Below are positions 1 to 5,632 of a DNA stretch of 5,632 nucleotides, piece after piece. The position numbers and the translations under genes are program-made. Location of the stretch: the NCBI GenBank assembly GCA_900769385.1, contig CAAGGO010000219.1, forward strand, positions 1 to 5,632. Direction: 5' to 3'. The notes beneath the pieces are model-generated. The model was not told the DNA's origin and searched no databases. It worked only from the letters and a program-made list of their open reading frames with translations. Each line of letters opens with the position of its first letter. Position 1 is the stretch's first letter. Source of the stretch: Rikenellaceae bacterium (lineage in GTDB: Bacteria > Bacteroidota > Bacteroidia > Bacteroidales > UBA932).

Positions 1-910
1 AGGTTACAAGGTTGTATGAGCCGCTCTCCCGGCTGCTTTGCCAGGTGGCGTAGCTTCCAAGGGGGCTCACGTAGTATACTCTGAACTCTATGGTGGCATT
101 GTTCAGGGCAGGGACCATTCCTGTAAAATGACTGTCGGGAAGAAAATTTTGCAGCAGGTCTTCCCTTATGTTCAGGGTTACGTGGCTGTCATTCAGAACC
201 AGCAGTTCCATTATTGTGGTACCCGGCATAACAAGTTCCCCTTGGGCTGGGTAAATTTCTGAAACAACCCCATTGGCAGGGGCGGTAAGTCGGCTGTCCT
301 TCAGAAGGGCACCTACTTCATTTACTCCCCCTTGTGCGGCCTCTACAAGAGCCCGGGCTGCCTCCTTGTCTTCCTGCTGTGCCCCTTCAAGGGCCATTTC
401 GTATTGGTAGCGGGCGGCCTGTTCTGCTGCCAGAGCAGCTTGTGCAAGGGCATTTGCCTCTTCTCTCCGTTGGAGGGTAACCACGCTGTCTGCATAAAGC
501 CTTTCTATTCTTTCATTGGTACTGGAAGCCAGGTCTGACTGCGCTTTGGCAGCCATCCACCCCTCTTTAAGGGAGGCAATTATCTGTTCCCTGGCCCCTT
601 TGTCTATCTTCATGTTTTCAAATGCGGCAGCATCCTTCATTGCGGTGGCGCTCTGCATAAGGGCATCAGTCTCAGGACTGTTTACAAGTACAAGGGTGTC
701 TCCGGCAGAAATGTGGCTCCCTTCCTGAACATAGAATTTCTCAATCCTTCCCAACAGTTTCCCCGATATTTTAATCTGGGTACATTCTATCTCACCTTGC
801 AGAATCTGTGGGGTGTCCTTATAAAGTATCATCCCAAAAATGGAGATGACAGCAACTATTACAACAACAAGTGCTGTTATTCTCAACAGCAGTTTATTTT
901 CCGTATTCAT
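1..910 (-). CDS. HlyD-family membrane fusion protein (periplasmic adaptor of an efflux system), C-terminus cut by window edge
   Basis: The frame is open from the ATG at 910-908 to the left edge, giving 303 codons with no stop, so the gene is partial at its 3' end. The protein starts with a short cytoplasmic tail and one hydrophobic segment (about residues 8-29, ITALVVVIVAVISIFGMILY), the expected inner-membrane anchor. Next comes a lipoyl/barrel-sandwich half (about 45-76, with GKLLGRIEKFYVQEG and GDTLVLV), a long Ala/Glu/Gln-rich helical hairpin (about 84-205), the second lipoyl half (207-237, RLTAPANGVVSEIYPAQGEL) and the start of the beta-barrel domain (from about 240). This order is diagnostic of HlyD/EmrA/YhiI-type adaptors, which link an inner-membrane pump to a TolC channel. 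The tail ATWQSSRESGSYNLVT resembles the YhiI-like adaptors paired with ABC-2 permeases; that is inference, because the pump is outside the window. The start lies inside the 3' end of the TolC gene, with no clear SD, as is usual in Bacteroidota. The substrate is unknown. Confidence 0.93.
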   Translation of the reverse strand, partial: MNTENKLLLRITALVVVIVAVISIFGMILYKDTPQILQGEIECTQIKISGKLLGRIEKFYVQEGSHISAGDTLVLVNSPETDALMQSATAMKDAAAFENMKIDKGAREQIIASLKEGWMAAKAQSDLASSTNERIERLYADSVVTLQRREEANALAQAALAAEQAARYQYEMALEGAQQEDKEAARALVEAAQGGVNEVGALLKDSRLTAPANGVVSEIYPAQGELVMPGTTIMELLVLNDSHVTLNIREDLLQNFLPDSHFTGMVPALNNATIEFRVYYVSPLGSYATWQSSRESGSYNLVT

Positions 911-2324
911 TGTGCAATTCTATAAATTTGTATGTATCTGAACTTAAAGCCAATAGGTTGGCCAATGATGTGCAGTACTCCCAATGTGCAAGGTTAAGTG
1001 CAGTTTGGGCTTTGGTAACGGCGGTACGGGCAGCCACCACATCTGTGGAGGTACACATCCCTTCAGCATAACTTTTTTCCCTCTCCCGCAGGAGTTCCCC
1101 GGCAAGCTGCACTGTTTGCTGTAGAGTATTTATATTGCAGGCAGCATCTTCCAGTTTGCCTCTTATTGCAATTGCTGCTGTGAGAAGATCCTGCTGGGCC
1201 TGGTTGTATGCGTATAAGGTCTGTTCCTGTTCAAGTCTGCTTTTCTCTATCTCCTTTTCCCTGTTGAGGCCGTCAAAGAGGTTCCACTGCATAGTTGCAC
1301 CAACAATGGTTCTTGGCATCAGATTTTTTGGAACATTGTATGAATGGAGGTTCTGTTTGGCAAAAAGGGCAATATTGGGCAGGTAGTTGCTCTTGGCAAC
1401 CTTTTCATTGTTCTCCAGAATCCCCTCCTGGTGCCTGAGAATCTTCAATTGTGCATTCCGTTGCAATATGGATTCATATATCGAATTTATATGGGGAATG
1501 GAATCCAGTACAAACCATCTTCCCGACAGTTCTTCTCCATTTATATCCCTTCCCAGAACTGCACTGAGGGCACTTGTGGCAACCAGTATGTTTTGGGTAG
1601 AGGATTGGAGTTCCATGGCAGCCTCATCCCGTGCAACCTGTATTACAAGATATTCAGCCTTGTTTATGAAACCTTCCTCTTTCAGCCTTTGGGCATTGTG
1701 GAGGAGTTGTTCCATAAACTGCAGATTTTCAATATTCATCTGCTCAACTTTCCTGGCCAGTTTAAGTGTGTAGTAGGAGTTGAGCATCAGGGCCATCTGG
1801 GCATTTGTAGTGAGGATGTCCATTTCCTGTGCCTGCCGGTGAATGGCCGAGCCAATTTTCCCGGCCAGAATCCTTTTGCCTCCTGTAAAGAGGGGCCAGA
1901 GAGCAATGGCGTCAATTGAGGCTATCTCTTTCTCCAAAAGGGGGAAGGAAAGGGTGATGTTTCCAAGTGAACTTGCCGCTTGCTGGAGTTGTGGCAATAA
2001 TTGTTGCAGCAGCTGTTCCAGCCCAGGAACTGTTTGGTTCAGAGTCTGCAGCGCATCTTGTGCCAGTTCGCCCAAATTTGCATTGGCAGAGATGTCGTTT
2101 GAGAAATGGAAGTATCCTCCGGTAGCCGAAATGAAGGGATACCAGGCAGAGTTGAGCTGCTGTTTCTGGGCTTTGGCCAGTTCAACGCCCGTTTGGGAAA
2201 TTTTTATTGCATTGTTGTTGCTGTAAAGGATTGAAGCTGCATCCTCAAGCGATAGGGATTGTTGGGAATACCCGGTGGTTCCCAGTACTGAACACAGTAT
2301 AGCCAACAGTAACAGATGTCTCAT
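894..2324 (-). CDS. TolC-family outer-membrane efflux protein
   Basis: This 476-residue protein has the length and two-repeat layout of TolC/OprM-type outer-membrane factors, which trimerise into a channel-tunnel across the outer membrane and periplasm. An N-terminal signal peptide is visible (MRHLLLLAILCSVLGTTGYS, cleavage probably after S20). Cys11 is not in a proper lipobox, because Leu precedes it, so a lipoprotein is unlikely. The first outer-membrane efflux repeat spans about 25-220 and the second about 283-470. They share the equivalent strand motifs LWPLFTGGKR (142-151) and MQWNLFDGLNRE (345-356), and the final helix motif GMCTSTDVVAARTAVTKAQT (422-441) is typical of the family. A Gln/Leu-rich insert lies at about 83-124. 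The start at 2324 directly precedes the signal peptide; the nearby ATG at 2334 is out of frame. The 3' end overlaps the adaptor gene by 17 nt, so the two act as one export system. No Bacteroidota-type promoter was seen in the 63 bp upstream. Confidence 0.95.
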   Translation of the reverse strand: MRHLLLLAILCSVLGTTGYSQQSLSLEDAASILYSNNNAIKISQTGVELAKAQKQQLNSAWYPFISATGGYFHFSNDISANANLGELAQDALQTLNQTVPGLEQLLQQLLPQLQQAASSLGNITLSFPLLEKEIASIDAIALWPLFTGGKRILAGKIGSAIHRQAQEMDILTTNAQMALMLNSYYTLKLARKVEQMNIENLQFMEQLLHNAQRLKEEGFINKAEYLVIQVARDEAAMELQSSTQNILVATSALSAVLGRDINGEELSGRWFVLDSIPHINSIYESILQRNAQLKILRHQEGILENNEKVAKSNYLPNIALFAKQNLHSYNVPKNLMPRTIVGATMQWNLFDGLNREKEIEKSRLEQEQTLYAYNQAQQDLLTAAIAIRGKLEDAACNINTLQQTVQLAGELLREREKSYAEGMCTSTDVVAARTAVTKAQTALNLAHWEYCTSLANLLALSSDTYKFIELHNEYGK

Positions 2325-2370
2325 AAGCTTTCATTTGCTTATAGACAATCCTGGCTGCCGTTTGTTCAGG

Positions 2371-2391
2371 GTAGGGGAGCTGCTCTCCTAC
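2371..2391. other. Short hairpin overlapping the methyltransferase stop codon
   Basis: GTAGGGGAG (2371-2379) and CTCTCCTAC (2383-2391) form a nine-pair stem around a CTG loop. On the plus strand the sixth pair is a G-U wobble; on the minus strand, the direction of the genes, it is an A-C mismatch. The TAG stop of the methyltransferase gene (2390-2388) lies within the stem. No T-run follows on either strand, so it is at best a weak terminator, a pause site or an RNA-stability element between the methyltransferase and TolC genes. It could also be chance. Confidence 0.35.
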
Positions 2392-3212
2392 AGATTTCTT
2401 TGCCTTACTGCTTCATAGCAGAGTACCGCTGCGGAAACTGATACGTTAAGGGAGTCAAGCTCTCCAAGCATAGGGATCTTTATTTTGGCGTTTGAAGCCT
2501 CTCTCCAGAAGTTTGTAAGGCCCGTAGATTCGGTTCCCATAACAATGGCTGTTGGGGCTGCCATATTGGTGTGATAGTACCACTGGGAGTCCTGAAGCTG
2601 GGCTGTGAAGATGTTTATGTTATTGTCTCTCAACCATTCCAGTGCCTCTTCATTGCTGCAGGCAACTACCTGGTTGGTAAAGATTCCGCCAAGGCTTGAA
2701 CGGATAAGGTTAGGGTTATAGAGGTCTGTCAAAGGATCACAAACCAGTACTGCATCAACGCCGCAAGCATCTGCCGTACGTAGCAGGGCTCCAAGGTTGC
2801 CTGGTTTTTCCACCCTTTCAACTACAAGTACAAGAGGCTGCTTCCATTGTCTGCCAAACTTTATCTCCTGTAGGGAAAGGCGTTTCTCTTCAACTACAGC
2901 CACAAGTCCCTCGGTATTTTCCCTGTAGGCAATTTTTGAATAGGCTGCCGGAGACAGGGAGAAAAATTGTGTAGTGCCCAGAGGCTGGGAAGAATTGTCG
3001 GGAAGAAGATTTTCAAGCTGCTGTGGGGATACAATCTGGTTGTTGTAGAAGATGCTTTTTATGGTGTAGCCGTTGCGGATGCAGGCAGCTACTTCGCGGA
3101 TTCCCTCTACTACAAAAAGTTTCTGTGCACGGCGCTCTTTGGATTTCTCCATAAGGGATACGGCCTCCTTGATTTTTGGATTCTGAGCAGATGTTATTTC
3201 CTGTATTTTCAT
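2388..3212 (-). CDS. TrmH/SpoU-family RNA 2'-O-methyltransferase
   Basis: The 274-residue protein has the two-part structure of SPOUT-class, SpoU/TrmH-type enzymes, which transfer a methyl group from S-adenosylmethionine to a ribose 2'-OH in rRNA or tRNA. Residues 1 to about 110 form an RNA-binding, L30e-like substrate domain (ITSAQNPKIKEAVSL, then KLFVVEGIREV). Residues about 126-274 form the knotted catalytic domain. Its three signature motifs are intact: motif 1 EKPGNLGALLRTADACG (135-151, with Asn139 and Arg145), motif 2 IVMGTESTGL (223-232, with Glu228) and motif 3 IPMLGELDSLNVSVSAA (246-262, with Asn256 and Ser258). Which RNA and position it modifies cannot be read from the sequence, so no symbol is given; RlmB- and TsnR-like roles are both possible. 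The start is well defined: an in-frame TAA lies five codons upstream (3227-3225) and no other ATG intervenes. Only a weak GGGA sits before the ATG. It lies 60 bp after lysS, just past that gene's terminator, and 63 bp before the TolC gene. Confidence 0.94.
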   Translation of the reverse strand: MKIQEITSAQNPKIKEAVSLMEKSKERRAQKLFVVEGIREVAACIRNGYTIKSIFYNNQIVSPQQLENLLPDNSSQPLGTTQFFSLSPAAYSKIAYRENTEGLVAVVEEKRLSLQEIKFGRQWKQPLVLVVERVEKPGNLGALLRTADACGVDAVLVCDPLTDLYNPNLIRSSLGGIFTNQVVACSNEEALEWLRDNNINIFTAQLQDSQWYYHTNMAAPTAIVMGTESTGLTNFWREASNAKIKIPMLGELDSLNVSVSAAVLCYEAVRQRNL

Positions 3213-3222
3213 TCCCGTACGG

Positions 3223-3264
3223 TTTTAAAAAGGAGAGGGCGACACTTTTTGAGTCACCCTCCTT
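3223..3264 (-). terminator. Intrinsic terminator after lysS (possible attenuator before the methyltransferase gene)
   Basis: Read on the minus strand, AAGGAGGGTGAC (3264-3253) pairs with GTCGCCCTCTCCTT (3243-3230). The stem has twelve pairs, including one G-U wobble, and a two-base bulge. The loop is A-rich with a possible extra pair inside it, and the 3' arm runs into TTTTT (3231-3227) then AAAA. The pairing is better on the minus strand, where the odd position is G-U, than on the plus strand, where it is C-A. This fits termination of leftward lysS transcription. The stem starts 8 bases after the lysS stop codon and ends about 14 bases before the methyltransferase ATG, so downstream expression would need read-through. 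Confidence 0.75.
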
Positions 3265-3272
3265 ATGCTGGT

Positions 3273-4787
3273 TTATTTATAGCTCTCCGGCCTCATCTGA
3301 GGGAAGAACAATACATCCTGGATTGTTGTCTGACCGGTCATGAACATTGTAAGACGGTCAATTCCAATACCCATACCTGATGTAGGAGGCATACCGTACT
3401 CAAGGGCACGTACAAAGTCCATATCAATGTACATAGCCTCGTCATCACCTTTGTCCTTAAGTTTCAGCTGGTCCTCAAAGCGTGCAAGCTGGTCAATCGG
3501 GTCGTTAAGCTCACTGTATGCATTGGCCAACTCCTTGCCGCATACGAACAGCTCAAAGCGCTCTGTAAGGTTAGGGTTGCTTCTGTGACGTTTTGTAAGT
3601 GGAGACATTGATACAGGGTAGTCTGTGATGAATGTTGGCTGAACAAGGTGTTTCTCACAGTACTCGCCAAAGATTGCATCAATAAGTTTGCCCTCGCCCA
3701 TCTTCTCGTCTACCTCAACGTGAAGTTTTTTACAAGTCTCCCTCAACTCTGCCTCGCTCATACCTGCAATGTCAACCCCTGCGTACTCCTTGATTGCCTC
3801 AAGCATAGGAAGTCTTCTGTAACCTGAAGCAAAATCAACCTCTGTACCGTTGATATTCACTTTTGTAGTGCCGTTTACAGCAGTTGCAACTGTTGCAAGC
3901 ATCTCCTCAACAAAGTCCATCATCCAGTTGTAGTCCTTGTATGCAACGTAAATCTCCATACAGGTGAACTCAGGGTTGTGGGTTCTGTCCATACCCTCGT
4001 TACGGAAGTTCTTTGCAAACTCGTAAACGCCGTTGTAACCTCCAACAATAAGGCGTTTCAGATATAGCTCGTTTGCAATACGCAAGTATAGAGGCATATC
4101 CAAAGTATTGTGGTGGGTGATGAACGGTCTTGCAGTTGCACCTCCTGGGATTGGCTGAAGGATAGGGGTCTCAACCTCAAGGCAACCTCTCTCATCAAAG
4201 AAACGGCGCATTGTAGAGATGATTTTTGATCTCTTCATAAATGTCTCCCTAACCTGAGGGTTAACAATAAGGTCTACATATCTCTGGCGGTATCTTAGCT
4301 CAGGATCTGAGAATGCATCAAATACCTCTCCGTCTTTTTCTTTTACAATTGGAAGAACTCTCAATGATTTGCTGAGAACTGTAAGCTCTTTTGCGTGAAC
4401 TGATTTCTGGCCGGTCTGGGTTACAAATGCAAAACCTTTGATACCAACAATATCTCCAATGTCAAGCAATTTCTTGAATACGGTATTGTAAAGGGTCTTG
4501 TCCTCTCCCTGGCAAATCTCGTCCCTCTTTACATATACCTGTACCCTTCCTTTCTCATCCATCAGTTCAATGAACGCAGCTGCACCCATAATTCTGCGGC
4601 TCATTATACGTCCTGCAATTGCAACCTCCTGGAAGTTGTTCTCCTCCGGATTGTACTTCTCCCTGATGTCCTCAGTAGTTGCATTTACAGGGTACATTGC
4701 AGCCGGATACGGCTCAATTCCCAATTCTCTCATCTGTACAAGGGCATTACGTCTGTTCTGCTCCTGCTCGTTCAAATTCAATTCCAT
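3273..4787 (-). CDS. lysS: Lysyl-tRNA synthetase, class II
   Basis: This cytoplasmic enzyme charges tRNA-Lys with lysine using ATP, and is essential for translation. The 504-residue product matches the usual class II LysRS core. An N-terminal helix region ([20 protein letters not shown]) leads into an OB-fold anticodon-binding domain (about 54-140). The catalytic domain follows with motif 1 ([18 protein letters not shown], 193-210), motif 2 ([20 protein letters not shown], 261-280) and motif 3 ([15 protein letters not shown], 471-485, then [11 protein letters not shown]). All look intact, so it should be active. The start at 4787 is supported by an in-frame TAA six codons upstream (4805-4803). 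The protein stops four residues after MRPE, whereas the Bacteroides and Porphyromonas enzymes I recall carry a further C-terminal stretch of about 70 residues. It is the first gene of the leftward cluster, divergent from recJ, and is followed at once by an intrinsic terminator. Confidence 0.97.
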   Translation of the reverse strand: MELNLNEQEQNRRNALVQMRELGIEPYPAAMYPVNATTEDIREKYNPEENNFQEVAIAGRIMSRRIMGAAAFIELMDEKGRVQVYVKRDEICQGEDKTLYNTVFKKLLDIGDIVGIKGFAFVTQTGQKSVHAKELTVLSKSLRVLPIVKEKDGEVFDAFSDPELRYRQRYVDLIVNPQVRETFMKRSKIISTMRRFFDERGCLEVETPILQPIPGGATARPFITHHNTLDMPLYLRIANELYLKRLIVGGYNGVYEFAKNFRNEGMDRTHNPEFTCMEIYVAYKDYNWMMDFVEEMLATVATAVNGTTKVNINGTEVDFASGYRRLPMLEAIKEYAGVDIAGMSEAELRETCKKLHVEVDEKMGEGKLIDAIFGEYCEKHLVQPTFITDYPVSMSPLTKRHRSNPNLTERFELFVCGKELANAYSELNDPIDQLARFEDQLKLKDKGDDEAMYIDMDFVRALEYGMPPTSGMGIGIDRLTMFMTGQTTIQDVLFFPQMRPESYK

Positions 4788-4851
4788 ATATCCAGTATTT
4801 AATTATTCAGATTATATTTTCCCTCACATTTTTACGGGAATGTACAAAAGA

Positions 4852-4859
4852 CAAAAATA
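4852..4859 (-). promoter_or_regulatory. Candidate -7 element for lysS
   Basis: On the minus strand this reads TATTTTTG, which fits TAnnTTTG, about 65 bases upstream of the lysS start. No TTTG-like -33 box is found at the usual 19-21 bp spacing (around 4879-4884, which is GC-rich). In this A/T-rich divergent region a chance match is quite possible, so it is recorded only as the best candidate for driving the leftward cluster. Confidence 0.3.
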
Positions 4860-4903
4860 ATGCTTTTTGCTTAAAAAACCGCCGTGCCAAGTATCTTTTT
4901 TTT

Positions 4904-4935
4904 ATTGTTTTGGTGGAATTAAATTCTTATCTTTG
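4904..4935 (+). promoter_or_regulatory. Putative Bacteroidota-type promoter of recJ
   Basis: TATCTTTG at 4928-4935 is an exact match to the Bacteroidota -7 consensus TAnnTTTG. At the -33 position ATTG (4904-4907) lies 20 bp upstream and is a three-of-four match to TTTG. A full TTTG (4909-4912) is also present, but at a 15-bp spacing that is shorter than usual. An eight-T run (4896-4903) lies just upstream. The recJ ATG begins only seven bases after the -7 box, so transcription from here would give an mRNA with almost no leader. The match is seen directly; promoter activity is inferred. Confidence 0.6.
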
Positions 4936-4941
4936 TGTGTT

Positions 4942-5632
4942 ATGGAAATTAATAATATAGGCAGAAAGTGGATTGTAAAGGAGCCGGGAAATCCGGCTGC
5001 GGTGCGACGCCTGGCTCATGAGCTGGGTACAGATCCCGTGCTTGCCAACCTTCTGGTACAGAGAGGTATTACAACATACGAGGAGGCCAGGACATTCTTC
5101 AGGCCAGACCTTTCAATGTTGCACGACCCTTTCCTTATGAAGGATATGGACAAGGCGGTGGAGCGTCTGCACAAGGCAATTGAAAATAAGGAAAAGATAC
5201 TTGTTTACGGTGACTATGATGTGGATGGAACGTCAGCTGTTTCATTGGTTTACACATTCCTGAGCACCATAACGGAGAATCTGGAGTATTACATACCGGT
5301 AAGGTATGATGAGGGATACGGAATTTCCTACAAGGGAATTGACTGGGCCCACGAGGGTGGCTATACCCTTGTCATTGCATTGGACTGCGGCATTAAGGCT
5401 GTGGAGAAGGTGCAGTATGCAAAGGAGAGAGGGATAGATTTCATTATATGTGACCATCATCTTCCCGATGAGAAACTCCCTGATGCAGCGGCAATTCTGG
5501 ACCCGAAGAGGGAGGACTGCAACTATCCTTTTGATGATCTGTCGGGATGCGGAGTGGGATTCAAACTGGTGCAGGGTTATGCCAAGAAGTACGGTATCCC
5601 GTTTGAAAAGATAGTGAACCTGCTTGATCTTG
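4942..5632 (+). CDS. recJ: Single-stranded-DNA-specific exonuclease RecJ, N-terminal part (cut by window edge)
   Basis: RecJ degrades single-stranded DNA 5' to 3' and works in RecF-pathway recombination, mismatch repair and base-excision repair in the cytoplasm. The 230 codons present cover the N-terminal lead-in (QRGITTYEEARTFFRPDLSM, about 40-59) and most of the DHH phosphoesterase domain. The metal-binding motifs are visible: motif I VYGDYDVDG (88-96), motif II IALDCGI (145-151), motif III CDHHLPDE (170-177, the DHH signature) and the following SGCGVGFKL (201-209). The later DHHA1 and OB-like domains lie beyond the right edge, so an intact full gene cannot be confirmed. The ATG at 4942 gives the N-terminal length expected of Bacteroidales RecJ. 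It has no SD sequence and sits seven bases after a promoter-like -7 box. It is divergent from lysS. Confidence 0.96.
   Translation, partial: MEINNIGRKWIVKEPGNPAAVRRLAHELGTDPVLANLLVQRGITTYEEARTFFRPDLSMLHDPFLMKDMDKAVERLHKAIENKEKILVYGDYDVDGTSAVSLVYTFLSTITENLEYYIPVRYDEGYGISYKGIDWAHEGGYTLVIALDCGIKAVEKVQYAKERGIDFIICDHHLPDEKLPDAAAILDPKREDCNYPFDDLSGCGVGFKLVQGYAKKYGIPFEKIVNLLDL

Noticed and set aside
1344..1919. 191-codon plus-strand open frame, with further plus-strand frames at 1387-1773 and 1843-2226, antisense to the TolC gene
   Set aside because: All lie opposite a clear, full-length TolC-family gene. Their translations are Cys-, Phe- and Ser-rich with no recognisable domain, as expected for the reverse complement of a coding gene.
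3215..3222. Palindrome CCGTACGG just upstream of the methyltransferase start, considered as an operator
   Set aside because: It is only 8 bp and occurs once, with no second copy near other promoters; this length is common by chance.
2967..3380. 137-codon plus-strand frame crossing the methyltransferase 5' end, the terminator and the lysS 3' end
   Set aside because: It runs antisense to two real genes and through the terminator hairpin, and its product shows no recognisable features.
3464..3682. 72-codon minus-strand frame inside lysS
   Set aside because: It is an alternative frame within the conserved LysRS catalytic domain. It shows no family resemblance and no start context.
4873..4903. 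A6 run (4873-4878) and T8 run (4896-4903), considered as arms of a terminator between lysS and recJ
   Set aside because: The region lies between divergent starts, where no terminator is needed. The bases between the runs do not form a GC stem, so it is more likely an A/T-rich promoter-upstream sequence.
4498..4960. Plus-strand frames at 4498-4860 and 4679-4960 overlapping the lysS start and the divergent region
   Set aside because: They are antisense to the conserved LysRS N-terminus, and the second runs into the recJ promoter and start in another frame. There is no domain signal.
5242..5460. 72-codon minus-strand frame inside recJ
   Set aside because: It lies opposite the conserved DHH domain coding region and is best explained as a shadow.

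Overview
The window looks like ordinary chromosomal DNA of a Bacteroidota bacterium, probably of the order Bacteroidales. This rests on protein style (LysRS, RecJ and TolC sequences that read like Bacteroidales homologues), weak or absent Shine-Dalgarno sequences at most starts, and a good match to the Bacteroidota -7 promoter element (TAnnTTTG) in front of the plus-strand gene. Genus cannot be fixed from the sequence alone.

Layout. Four genes run leftward on the minus strand. In transcription order they are lysS (4787 to 3273, class II lysyl-tRNA synthetase), a TrmH/SpoU-family RNA 2'-O-methyltransferase (3212 to 2388), a TolC-family outer-membrane efflux protein (2324 to 894), and a HlyD-family membrane fusion protein (910 to the left edge, C-terminus cut off). 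A 154-bp divergent intergenic region (4788-4941) separates lysS from one plus-strand gene, recJ (4942 to the right edge). Its N-terminal 230 codons are present, including the DHH motif. No RNA genes, mobile elements, CRISPR arrays or sizeable repeats were seen. No gene-free stretch is longer than 154 bp.

How the genes work together. The left third is the start of a tripartite export system. The TolC-like channel and the periplasmic adaptor overlap by 17 nt and are surely co-transcribed. The inner-membrane pump, by analogy most likely ABC-2 type permeases, should lie beyond the left edge. lysS and the methyltransferase are translation and RNA-modification housekeeping genes, and recJ is a DNA-repair exonuclease. 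lysS is followed by a convincing intrinsic terminator placed just before the methyltransferase start, so the downstream genes probably depend on read-through or on an unseen promoter.

I did not find a novel system here. The most notable points are the near-leaderless recJ promoter geometry, the lysS terminator/attenuator that buries an SD-like sequence, a LysRS without the C-terminal extension I recall for Bacteroidales homologues, and a Gln/Leu-rich insert in the TolC protein.
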